This document shows, in pieces, positions 1 to 8,091 of a stretch of DNA of 64,000 bases. The DNA is from an uncultured Pseudomonadota bacterium (GTDB taxonomy: Bacteria > Pseudomonadota > Gammaproteobacteria > CAJXQU01). Under the pieces are notes generated by a model. It saw only the letters and a list, made by a program, of their open reading frames with translations. It searched no databases and was not told where the DNA came from. The stretch covers positions 1 to 64,000 of the forward strand of contig CAJXQU010000009.1 in NCBI GenBank assembly GCA_913058255.1. The letters run 5' to 3'. The position numbers were made by a program, and so were the translations under genes. The number at the start of each line of letters is the position of its first letter. Position 1 is the stretch's first letter.

Positions 1-47
1 GAGATTTCTGCCTGTCTCGTGGGCTCGGAGATGTGTATAAGAGACAG
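1..47. other. Illumina Nextera/P7 adapter at contig end
   Basis: This is not genomic DNA. Bases 29-47 are the 19-bp Tn5 mosaic end AGATGTGTATAAGAGACAG, preceded by the Nextera read-2 tail (14-28). Bases 6-13 (TTCTGCCT) match an i7 index as I recall the Nextera index set (N703), and bases 1-5 (GAGAT) match the end of the P7 primer. The true genomic sequence therefore starts at base 48, and the first ORF's apparent start codon lies inside the adapter. Confidence 0.97.
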
Positions 48-503
48 GTCGTATATATAGCCCCATTAGTTGTGATCTCTATACTTATATATTATTTTAT
101 TGATCTTAAACAAAGATGCATGTACCAAGCAGATTTAAGGAATCATGTTCAACATATCGTGCAGAATAGTCAGCAAGATACACTACTACGGTTAGCAGAA
201 GTAACGCCGTTCGTTTGGGAAAAAGTAAAAATATTTAATAATTTTAAGCCTGAGCGTAAATCTAAAAGCTGCCCTTTTGGATGGGACTGGTCATCGGTGG
301 AACGTGAGTCAATTATTTCATCTGGTCAGTTAACGGTATTGATTTTTGTGAATAAGGGAAAGCTTTCAAATTATATTGAGCTTAAAAGTGATCATGTCAG
401 ATTTAACGCGATTGATGAAAGCCTTTCTCCTGATTCGGCAATCTTTGTTGTAAATAAAAGCAGTCATGCCAATGGTGCACCGACACTTTTACTTGTTCAA
501 TAA
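48..503 (+). CDS. Truncated membrane-anchored hypothetical protein (3' part)
   Basis: The tracked ORF opens with a GTG at 33 inside sequencing adapter, so its first five residues are artefact. Genuine coding begins at 48 with the 5' end missing. What remains (about 151 residues) starts with a hydrophobic segment (APLVVISILIYYF) followed by a soluble domain of about 125 residues with no motif I recognise. One membrane anchor with an exported soluble domain is the likely topology. It faces away from the downstream minus-strand operon and shares no operon with it. No function can be assigned. Confidence 0.6.
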   Translation, partial: VVYIAPLVVISILIYYFIDLKQRCMYQADLRNHVQHIVQNSQQDTLLRLAEVTPFVWEKVKIFNNFKPERKSKSCPFGWDWSSVERESIISSGQLTVLIFVNKGKLSNYIELKSDHVRFNAIDESLSPDSAIFVVNKSSHANGAPTLLLVQ

Positions 504-567
504 TGTAGTTGTGATAGGTTTATATATTTTTTGGGAAATACCGAATAGAGATACTCATCTCAAATGT

Positions 568-2718
568 TTAAAGATCTGAATCTATCTCAAGCCAAGGCCA
601 CTTTGGTTTAGATAGTATTGAATTGATGGTTTGTAAGTCGACAGGTTTTAAAAAGTTAGATCCTTGTAAATAGTCAGCGTTTAGCTCCCTTATAGAATGA
701 ATCCTAACATCAGTATCTATGCGGGAGATAACTACTGGTATATTCTGTGTATGAATAAACTCGATCATTGATTTAAAGGTGGTGTATTGTTCTGAATTAT
801 CGGGTTTAACTGGATTTTTCAATATAATCATATCAGAATCAGTTCTTTTTATGTTATTACTAATGAACTTTCCTAGTTCATGAAACTCTATGCATATACT
901 AATATTGTTAATACTACAATATTGTTGAAGTAGAGTAGATTGCTCTTTTGGTAAAGTTCTACTTTCTTCATCAGTTAGAAGTAAATAATATGTAATATTA
1001 GACTCAGTTTTTTTAAATAATAGCTCTTCAAGTTGTTCAAAGAAAGTTTTTTTCAAATTAGGAGTATCGAAAAAATCAATAATAAGATACAGAGGGGAAG
1101 CAGAAAGCGCGCGCGATTTCCAATTGATAATTTGTTCACATAAAAGGTTGAGTAAGTGCTGATTTAATTTATCGGCGAGACGTTTTTCAATGTCTGTGGG
1201 TAGGTGGCTTTTGAGAATTACTTGGCCCTTACGAGGATGGTCCCAAACAAGACTCGCTTCAAGTCCAGCTATAATATCATCCTTTGCTGATATTATAGGT
1301 TGGTATAATATAGTTATATTATTTTGTTTAATAGCATTGCTTATATCAGCATCTATGCGATTTAATACGGAAATTTTCGAGTTCAGACGTTCATCAAATA
1401 TTTCATGACACCCCCCGCCTATTACCTTTGCTCTAATGAGGGCTGTATTAGCATCTCTAATTATATGGTTATGATTATCATAATGTGGGGAATTAGTAAC
1501 GATTCCAATACTTACAGTAATGAAAAGATTAGAACCTTTAACAATAATTGGGCAGGATAGTTTGTCATGAATACGTTGAGTTAAATTTGAAATATTGTTT
1601 ATGGATTCAATATTTTCACTGAGTATTGCAAATTTGTCATCATTGATAATACAAAGCGTGTCTAGAGGTTGTGTGATTTCTGATAAAAGTTTGATTATCT
1701 GAGAGCGAATAACTTCGCGCTCGTTCTCACTGAAACCACTCATGACTTTGTCTAAACGGTCTGCTTGAATTAATAACAACGCATAGTTGAAATTGCTAAC
1801 AAACCTTGACCGTGTAACGGCTAATTTGAGCCTATCTATAAGTAAATGCGAACGCACGACTTCGGAAATTCCAACGTAAAGGTTATCATTTAATGCTCGT
1901 AAATAATATTCTTTCTGGTTGGTAATATCTATCATATGACCTTGCAAGCTTAAGAGATCGCCGTTAGACGAAGAAAAATTTCCTTGACCACGTTCTAAAA
2001 TCCACTTTATTTCGCCGGTAATGGTTTTTATTCGATAGATAATTTCAAAAGGTATTCTATTATTTAATGCTAACTGGACCTCTTCCCATACTTTCACTTG
2101 ATCATCAGAGTGGATTAATGATGCAAAAGTAATCGATTTGTTGATTAACTCTTCTGCTTTGTAGCCAGTAAGTTCATAACAACCTGCAGAAATGTATTCC
2201 ATAGACCAAGCATGATCGTTGCGTCCTCTATATATAAGACCACTAAGATTATCAACTAAAGAGGATAGGCTGAGATGATTAGATTGGGATAGTTCATCTG
2301 TATATACTTCATTGCTTATATCAGAAAACGAGCCAATTATAGCAGGTTGATCTCCCATGAAATTCTTGGCATATATACTTGCCCAAAAATAATTATCATC
2401 TTTAGAAATAAAACGAGTTTTTATGTGGATTGAATCTTGTTCATTATTGACGAGGCTTATAAAGCTATGGCTACATAAATTACGATCATCAGGATGGACA
2501 AATTCTAAAACATTTTTTTCTATACTATCTTGTATTGAAAAACCAGTTAGGGTCACCCATGCGTCATTCAAAAAAGTCCAATGACCTGCATAACTAATGC
2601 TGAAAATTACCTGTTCTAAGTGTTGAACTAAATCTGATGAATGATGAATCAGTTCCTGATAAGGCTTGATTTTCTGTTCGCCTTTGTTGTGAAATGGGAG
2701 GTTGTTAAAGAACGTCAT
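568..2718 (-). CDS. PAS-PAS-GGDEF-EAL protein, both catalytic domains degenerate
   Basis: 716 residues with no membrane segment. The order is PAS (about 25-135), PAS/PAC (about 145-265), a GGDEF-like domain (about 285-435) and an EAL-like domain (about 445-710). The diguanylate cyclase signature is replaced by NDDKF, and the EAL signature is GLEASLVW. The usual metal-binding DDFGTG loop reads EFHELGKF, so neither cyclase nor phosphodiesterase activity is expected. Proteins of this kind usually act as c-di-GMP or partner-binding scaffolds; that role is inference. It lies 49 bp downstream of the NarL-like regulator on the same strand, so it is probably the third gene of the kinase-regulator operon. 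The ATG at 2718 has no clear Shine-Dalgarno sequence. Confidence 0.88.
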   Translation of the reverse strand: MTFFNNLPFHNKGEQKIKPYQELIHHSSDLVQHLEQVIFSISYAGHWTFLNDAWVTLTGFSIQDSIEKNVLEFVHPDDRNLCSHSFISLVNNEQDSIHIKTRFISKDDNYFWASIYAKNFMGDQPAIIGSFSDISNEVYTDELSQSNHLSLSSLVDNLSGLIYRGRNDHAWSMEYISAGCYELTGYKAEELINKSITFASLIHSDDQVKVWEEVQLALNNRIPFEIIYRIKTITGEIKWILERGQGNFSSSNGDLLSLQGHMIDITNQKEYYLRALNDNLYVGISEVVRSHLLIDRLKLAVTRSRFVSNFNYALLLIQADRLDKVMSGFSENEREVIRSQIIKLLSEITQPLDTLCIINDDKFAILSENIESINNISNLTQRIHDKLSCPIIVKGSNLFITVSIGIVTNSPHYDNHNHIIRDANTALIRAKVIGGGCHEIFDERLNSKISVLNRIDADISNAIKQNNITILYQPIISAKDDIIAGLEASLVWDHPRKGQVILKSHLPTDIEKRLADKLNQHLLNLLCEQIINWKSRALSASPLYLIIDFFDTPNLKKTFFEQLEELLFKKTESNITYYLLLTDEESRTLPKEQSTLLQQYCSINNISICIEFHELGKFISNNIKRTDSDMIILKNPVKPDNSEQYTTFKSMIEFIHTQNIPVVISRIDTDVRIHSIRELNADYLQGSNFLKPVDLQTINSILSKPKWPWLEIDSDL

Positions 2719-2767
2719 TTGTATAGAAGTTCTGAGTATGAAAATAATAGCATTGTCGATTATTTAT

Positions 2768-3421
2768 TTAGAAATAACCTTTATGTTCAATAGCCCAAAC
2801 AGCTGCTTCAAGTCTTGATTTAAGTTTTAGTTTTCTCAATAGGTTTTTGACATGAACTTTGACAGTTCCATCACTAATATCAAGATTCCTAGCAATCACT
2901 TTGTTGCATTGGCCTACTGCGATAAAAGATAGTATTTCAGATTCTCTATTAGTTAGAGAAGACTTGTTAACAGGTGACAGGAGCCTGTCTTCTCGGATAA
3001 TACGGGATAATATCGTAGCAAGCGTGTCATCAAGAATAATTTCGCCTTTAGCTGCTTGTCTAACCTTAGAGAGTATCTCTTCAGGTTCAGAATCCTTGAG
3101 TAAATAACCATCTGCACCTAACCGTACGGCAGTGAGAAGGTCTTTCTCCACATCTGAAACTGTTAAAAGAATAACAAGAGATTCTAGATCAGTCTCTTTT
3201 ATTTTCTTTAAGACCTCGAACCCATCCATATGCTTCATATTTAAATCGAGGAGTATTATATCTGGTTTAAGCTGAAAGGCCATTTCGATGCCTTCCTTAC
3301 CCGATGCTGACTCTCCAAGAACGTTTAAGTCATCTTGAGAGTTAACTAATTGCCCTACGCCTTTTCTAAATAATGGATGGTCATCGATAATTAATACGGA
3401 GCTTATTGTTAATGAATTCAT
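2768..3421 (-). CDS. NarL/FixJ-family response regulator
   Basis: Receiver domain (about 8-125) with the acidic pair in VLIIDDHPLF, phospho-acceptor Asp in ILLDLNMKHMDG, the conserved Ser/Thr (LLTVSD) and Lys (LLKDSEP). It is followed by a LuxR-type HTH (about 150-217), LTNRESEIL...GTVKVHVKNLLRKLKLKSR, very close to NarL. The tracked ORF begins at a TTG (3442). I prefer the ATG at 3421, which has GGAG about eight bases upstream and leaves a 17-bp gap from the kinase stop. It is the cognate partner of the kinase immediately upstream and presumably controls redox or nitrate-linked genes, although no target can be read from the sequence. Confidence 0.93.
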   Translation of the reverse strand: MNSLTISSVLIIDDHPLFRKGVGQLVNSQDDLNVLGESASGKEGIEMAFQLKPDIILLDLNMKHMDGFEVLKKIKETDLESLVILLTVSDVEKDLLTAVRLGADGYLLKDSEPEEILSKVRQAAKGEIILDDTLATILSRIIREDRLLSPVNKSSLTNRESEILSFIAVGQCNKVIARNLDISDGTVKVHVKNLLRKLKLKSRLEAAVWAIEHKGYF

Positions 3422-3438
3422 TTTGAGTTCTCCACAAA

Positions 3439-4761
3439 TCAATCAGTATTTTGATTATTTGTACGGAATGATATTGAAATTATAGTTCCACCACCAGATC
3501 TCTCATCAAAGTGAATAGTTCCATTTAGTGCTAATACTCTCTCTTGCATGATAATAATGCCATGGTGGCGCTCTCGGTTATATGATTTAGGTAACCCGAT
3601 ACCATTATCTTCAATACGTACATTGATATCAGAACTACATTGTAAAGATACCTGAGCGTAAGTAGCCCGAGAATGTCTGACCACGTTTGAGAGACTCTCA
3701 CGAATAATCTGAAGAAGCTGTATTTCTTCAGATACGGTAAGAGTGTTTTCATGTAATCTGTTGTCGATATTTATAGCAATAACACTTCTGTTTGATAACT
3801 CATTGATCGAATCAATCAGTGCCTGTGTGAAATCACGTCCCCCCAAGGTTATCCTGTATGAAGACATTAGCTCGCGAAGGTGGCGATAAGCAATGCTCAA
3901 AGTTGTCCGTAAGTCTTGAGTAACATCATCAATCATTAACTCAGTAGTAGCATCTAATGAAGAAGAATTAGAAATTATATCTTGAATGCGGCTTGCCTGA
4001 ATCTTCATATATGAAAGTGACTGTGCTATTGAATCATGTAACTCGCGAGCAATTATAGAACGTTCCTCATATTGTGCATTTCTTAAGTTCAACTCTGTTA
4101 GTTCTGAAATGTAGAGGATATTTGCTATAAACTTTGAATGTAATTTGAAGGTATTTTCAAGCTTCTCCGTTACTATCATTTCAACTGGCACTCTTAATAA
4201 TAACTGCGCCTGATTTTCTATCCCTCTGAATATGGGTAAAAAAACAACATTGTATAAAGGTGAGCTGGAGTCTATAAGTTGCACTTCTCCATTTGACGGA
4301 AAAGTAGCGTCGTGTGGTGAATCTATAGGCCAAGAGAGCGAGTGACTATCAGTATTCACAAGCAACCTCATTTCAGCAGTTGTATCATCTCGAACATAGA
4401 TAGCGCTGGAGATTGCACCTGATAGTGATTCAAGATGCTCTAGGAAGAATACGTATGGCTCTAGCGAGTCAGGATTTTTATGTAGTTGAGTTAAGACATC
4501 ATGTTCACTATCAATAAGTGAAATGAGAATCTCAACCTCGTCTGTTTTATTATTACTCCAAATGTTGGAAATAAATATAAACAAACCCACAACAATAGAG
4601 GTCGCGAGAGCAAAAAATATATCAGGTGAAACTATAAAAGGTGAGTTATCATTTGTAACTACCCACCAATTTAGAGTAATTAAAAGAAAGGTAAGCAATA
4701 AACCAAACAGTATTATTTTATTATTATGAATGTCGAGATTAGAAACTCTAATTGGTCGCAT
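3439..4761 (-). CDS. NarX-like sensor histidine kinase
   Basis: 440 residues. There are two membrane helices near the N terminus (about 14-30 and 48-66) with only a short loop between them, then a GAF-like region (about 80-210), a HisKA_3 dimerisation domain with phospho-acceptor His in IIARELHDSIAQSLSYMKIQ, and a HATPase_c domain (RESLSNVVRHSRA, DNGIGLP). The catalytic half closely resembles NarX/NarQ. The long periplasmic nitrate-binding region and HAMP domain of those proteins are absent, so the signal is unknown and may be read by the cytoplasmic GAF-like part. It is first in an operon with the NarL-like regulator and the degenerate GGDEF-EAL protein. Confidence 0.92.
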   Translation of the reverse strand: MRPIRVSNLDIHNNKIILFGLLLTFLLITLNWWVVTNDNSPFIVSPDIFFALATSIVVGLFIFISNIWSNNKTDEVEILISLIDSEHDVLTQLHKNPDSLEPYVFFLEHLESLSGAISSAIYVRDDTTAEMRLLVNTDSHSLSWPIDSPHDATFPSNGEVQLIDSSSPLYNVVFLPIFRGIENQAQLLLRVPVEMIVTEKLENTFKLHSKFIANILYISELTELNLRNAQYEERSIIARELHDSIAQSLSYMKIQASRIQDIISNSSSLDATTELMIDDVTQDLRTTLSIAYRHLRELMSSYRITLGGRDFTQALIDSINELSNRSVIAINIDNRLHENTLTVSEEIQLLQIIRESLSNVVRHSRATYAQVSLQCSSDINVRIEDNGIGLPKSYNRERHHGIIIMQERVLALNGTIHFDERSGGGTIISISFRTNNQNTD

Positions 4762-5028
4762 TGTAATATCGCTTAAACTACTAATTGGTTGTCTGTAAGC
4801 TTTTAAAGTTTATTTTGAAGAGCATTATTTTTTCTACAGTTTTATGTGTGCAGTTGTATGCATCGTATACGTAAAATATATTTATTCAACTCGAGAGCAC
4901 GTAACTACTACTTTTGGCGTACCAAAGATAGGGGATTGATTAGGGTATGTTGTATCTATGAAAATAGCACTGTAGTTGAAGTAGACTACTTCCTTACTTT
5001 TAATATTTGTTGTTTTCATTTGATATTT

Positions 5029-5067
5029 ATCCTCACTGCGGGCATTTTGCACGTGAGGATTTTTTTT
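5029..5067 (+). terminator. Intrinsic terminator with no upstream gene
   Basis: The arms ATCCTCAC (5029-5036) and GTGAGGAT (5053-5060) pair perfectly, and TGC/GCA can extend the stem. Eight T residues follow directly. The T-run is on the plus strand only, so it does not serve the minus-strand kinase. The nearest plus-strand gene begins 220 bp downstream. Confidence 0.75.
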
Positions 5068-5180
5068 AACTCAATAGTGTACCTTAAGTTTGATAATAGT
5101 GACTCGAACGACGTACCTACTAAGGGGTACCACTTCAAAGCAATTGATGTTTTTACACAGATAACTTCAAATACGTTTGT

Positions 5181-5234
5181 GTTAATTAACAACAATAAAT
5201 TGTATATATTGTTGTTAATTAACAACAATAAATT
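5181..5234 (+). repeat. AT-rich 21-bp direct repeat containing TGTTAATTAA boxes
   Basis: Two exact 21-bp copies start at 5181 and 5214 (period 33 bp). Each contains GTTAATTAAC, and the preceding T gives TGTTAATTAA, which fits the published ArcA-P consensus WGTTAATTAW. The block also folds as a hairpin with 15-bp arms (5182-5196 with 5208-5222). It ends about 50 bp before the porin start codon, where an operator would sit. Assigning it to ArcA is inference, because AT-rich DNA gives chance matches. Confidence 0.6.
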
Positions 5235-5287
5235 AAAATTCTAGAAGTAAAATCAATTAAAACAATCCCGTCATATGGAGGGGAATT

Positions 5288-6031
5288 ATGAATAAAATCT
5301 CAAAACTAGTGACAGCACTTACGTTACTCTCAAGTTCTTACGGGGTTTCTGCTGAAGGTAATGCATTTGATGTAGAGAATTTTTCTGCAACACTAACCTT
5401 TACTACCGATTATACGTTCCGTGGAACTACATTCAGTGATGGCGACCCAGCTATTCAAGGTAGCTTTGATTGGGGGTCAGGTCCTTGGTTTGCTGGTGCT
5501 TGGGCTACAAGTCTAATTCCACAAGCAGCTAATGGCGTTGGCGGCACGATGGAGATTGACTATTATTTTGGTTGGGCTGATGCCTTTGGTGGTGTCGATT
5601 TTATGGTTATGCCATTATTTTATACCTTCCCGGGGCAGAATGATGCCGGTCGTGATGATTTCACCTTCGAATTATGGACCAGCGCCGGTTACGGCTTCGC
5701 TAATGCGCCTGGCTCTCCTTATGTGAATTTTGAATTTAACTGGTCTCCAGAATACTTTGAAAATGGTGATGATTCTTTGTATTACAGACTTTCTGCAGCA
5801 TTTACATTACCTCAGGGTTTCGGTATTGATGCTGGCTACGGTTACACAGACATAGGTGATAAGAATGACTTTTTTGCTGATGATTATGGGCATTGGGACC
5901 TTGGTGTGACGAAGTCAGTACTCGGTTTTGATTTTGACCTACGTTACCATGACAACGCAGATGTGGATAAGATCGGAAAAGGTTTTGCCATCGACAGTGA
6001 TTTTGTTTTCAGCGTATCTAGAAGTTTCTAA
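5288..6031 (+). CDS. TorF-family putative porin (Gcw_chp / TIGR02001)
   Basis: 247 residues with a Sec signal peptide (about 1-22, cleavage after GVSA). The mature part has the alternating aromatic/acidic beta-strand pattern of this family: FTTDYTFRGTTFSDGDPAIQG near the start and a C-terminal Phe (SVSRSF) typical of outer-membrane barrels. Length fits the family. The ATG is preceded by a strong GGAGGGG. The substrate is unknown; the family name reflects association in some genomes and does not prove function. A perfect terminator follows 80 bp downstream, so it is probably a single-gene unit, perhaps controlled by the AT-rich repeat upstream. Confidence 0.85.
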   Translation: MNKISKLVTALTLLSSSYGVSAEGNAFDVENFSATLTFTTDYTFRGTTFSDGDPAIQGSFDWGSGPWFAGAWATSLIPQAANGVGGTMEIDYYFGWADAFGGVDFMVMPLFYTFPGQNDAGRDDFTFELWTSAGYGFANAPGSPYVNFEFNWSPEYFENGDDSLYYRLSAAFTLPQGFGIDAGYGYTDIGDKNDFFADDYGHWDLGVTKSVLGFDFDLRYHDNADVDKIGKGFAIDSDFVFSVSRSF

Positions 6032-6111
6032 AACTATAGACTCGAAATTATTTAATTCTTCTTTCTTCCAAGAAGTTTTTAATTAGTTTAGAGTTTATAT
6101 TTAGAGAGTTG

Positions 6112-6139
6112 ATAGTGATCCGAAAGGATCACTATTTTT
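6112..6139 (+). terminator. Intrinsic terminator of the TorF-type porin gene
   Basis: A perfect 10-bp stem (ATAGTGATCC / GGATCACTAT) is closed by a GAAA tetraloop and followed by TTTTT. Confidence 0.93.
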
Positions 6140-6792
6140 CACTTAAAGACTTAATTTAACCTAGATCTAGAAACATACTTCTAATCTTCTAGTTGCACAT
6201 ATCCTTTCATTAGTTCGCTATATCTTCTTATCTCTAAAGAGGTGCAGCAAATGTGACATTGATTCCAGTTGTCATTCGGAAGTACCCTTGCAATAGATAC
6301 AGAATTTGCCATTCCTATTTTTACTTTTGCGGAATAATAAATTGTTATTAATATCTTTGTTTGAGATTGGAAGTGAGTGTTGGTTTAAGTATTAAGCCAG
6401 AACCCATATCGCCGATGACGGATGTCCGCTGATCTTCGAAGGCTGGAGAAGCAAAGAGTTGAGACTAGGGGTTTAACTTGCCTCGTTATATTTTGACGGT
6501 AAATAGGTGTGCAACAGACCAGATCTAACAGCAGCCTTTAAAGTTCGACACCATTTTCAGGGAACAATTCGACGATGAGTTATATTGAAGATACTATCGA
6601 AGACTGCTGAAAAAATGCTTCAGCAGGAATTTTTAGAAGGTATCATCTGTGACGTGGCTTCTTATCTGCAAAAGGACGATCGAACTTAGGGTTTATTGTA
6701 GAAACTGAAAATTTTGAATCAATCCACAATCATTCAACATATGTGATGATTTATCAGATGGATTAATAGTACACCATAACTAGGAGCTCTTG
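6140..6792. other. Gene-free stretch
   Basis: About 650 bp with stops in all frames. Apart from a weak hairpin at 6604-6626 (CTGCTGAA / TTCAGCAG, followed by a short T-rich run), nothing recognisable was seen. It could be decayed coding or mobile DNA, but no family could be named. Confidence 0.4.
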
Positions 6793-7506
6793 ATGAGTAA
6801 GATGATTTCTGTAATTACAATCGATCTTGATGATACGCTCTGGAATAATAAGCCAACACTAGATTACGCCGAAGGTGTCTTACACGATTGGTTGAAAGAA
6901 TATGTTCCATTACTTGCAGCAAAGTATTCTATTGAAGATATGAAAAAGCATCGTGGTGAAATCTCAAAGGTAGAACAAAAGCTAAGTCATGATATGACCC
7001 TGCTACGGCGAGAGTCTTTATGTCGTCTCTCGAATAGAATGGGTTATTCTGAGCAACTAATAGATCAGGCTATGGAAGTTTTCCTTGTCGCCAGAAATAA
7101 TGTGACGCTATACGATGATGTCATACCTTTTCTTGAATCGTGCCGGGCGAAAAACTATCAAATAGTTGCTCTTAGTAATGGTAATTCAGATGTGCATGCG
7201 ATTGGAATTGGACAGTATTTTTCGATGACTCTTTCTCCCAGTGACGTAGGGACTTCAAAACCAGATCCGGCGATGTTTCATTTTGTATTTGAGCAGATGA
7301 ATATAAAACCTGATGCTGTTTTACATATTGGAGATGAACCAAAGACTGATATTCTTGGGGCTGCTTCTGCAGGTGTTCCATGTGTGTGGATTAATCGGAA
7401 TAATATGAAACTTCCGGAAGGTATTCCAGCTCCTGAAATTGAAATAACATCATTAGCGGAGCTCATACCTTTAAGTGAAACGCTTCAGAATTATGTTCTT
7501 AACTAA
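6793..7506 (+). CDS. HAD-superfamily phosphatase, YigB-like
   Basis: 237 residues. HAD motif I is ITIDLDDTLWNN (DxDxT), motif II IVALSNGN, motif III the Lys in TSKPDPAMF, motif IV HIGDEPKTDILGA. Length and layout match the YigB/YjjG-type group; E. coli YigB dephosphorylates the riboflavin precursor 5-amino-6-(5-phosphoribitylamino)uracil. The tracked ORF starts at TTG 6790; I prefer the ATG at 6793, which has AGGAG seven bases upstream. It stands alone between intergenic regions, so context gives no substrate. Confidence 0.85.
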   Translation: MSKMISVITIDLDDTLWNNKPTLDYAEGVLHDWLKEYVPLLAAKYSIEDMKKHRGEISKVEQKLSHDMTLLRRESLCRLSNRMGYSEQLIDQAMEVFLVARNNVTLYDDVIPFLESCRAKNYQIVALSNGNSDVHAIGIGQYFSMTLSPSDVGTSKPDPAMFHFVFEQMNIKPDAVLHIGDEPKTDILGAASAGVPCVWINRNNMKLPEGIPAPEIEITSLAELIPLSETLQNYVLN

Positions 7507-7682
7507 AGATGAAACGGTCTCAGATTACAATAAAATTTACTACTTTCCTGTCCTTATCTGAAGTCGCTCTATTTCATGGATAATTAATTACACCTAATGA
7601 ATATTTTCCAAATGGAGAAGTATAAGTTTCATAGAGAGGTTTCATTAAGTGTTCATATTGGTCGCCATTTGTTTGCATTGTT

Positions 7683-8078
7683 ATGCTTTCATTAAAACGA
7701 AAGATTACACCGATCTCTGAGACAAAATTATATTTGCGGCGAGTACGGGTTTTCTTTTCCGTTATGGCAGGGCTTGTTTCTTTTGGCTTTATGTCGATAT
7801 CGGGCATCATCAGTGACAACATTATCAGAATTATTGCCGTGATGATCAGTCTGGTTATTGCATTTGTCGTTTATTCATTACTAAGAATTCAGTATCAACA
7901 TCGCCAATCATTATCAAATGCAGATAGGCTTGAAACTGTGCTCAAAAACTTGCCTGGTATGGCTTACCGTTGCTTTAATCGCCGAAATTGGCCGATGGAG
8001 TTTGTCAGCGAAGGATGCTTTTCGCTCTGTGGTTATGAGCGTTGTGATCTTGAAGAGCAACGTGTAATGGTCAAGTAA
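7683..8078 (+). pseudogene. PAS-domain membrane sensor truncated by IS3
   Basis: The N-terminal 127 codons of a signalling protein survive: two membrane helices (about 23-42 and 48-66) and the first half of a PAS domain (NLPGMAYRCFNRRNWPMEFVS). The IS3 element starts at 8063 and supplies the last residues (VMVK) and the stop. Proteins with this beginning usually continue into a histidine kinase or GGDEF/EAL output domain, which is missing. No continuation of the PAS domain is readable beyond the far end of the IS, so the 3' part seems deleted. Confidence 0.8.
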
Positions 8079-8091
8079 TCTTGAACGAACT

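Larger units (their letters stand above)
4762..5287. other. Intergenic region: possible small RNA or leader
   Basis: 526 bp between divergent genes. It holds a perfect arm palindrome GAAGTAGactaCTTC-type element at 4978-4992, a strong plus-strand terminator-like hairpin at 5029-5067 and an AT-rich repeat at 5181-5234. The tracked ORFs here (4846-5244 plus, 5016-5228 minus) run through these structures, have no ribosome site and are rejected as genes. Either a plus-strand small RNA ends at the hairpin, or the hairpin is an attenuator in a long leader of the porin gene. Confidence 0.5.

Noticed and set aside
4846-5244. 132-residue ORF on the plus strand
   Set aside because: It runs through a terminator-like hairpin and an AT-rich repeat, has no ribosome site, and its composition is not protein-like.
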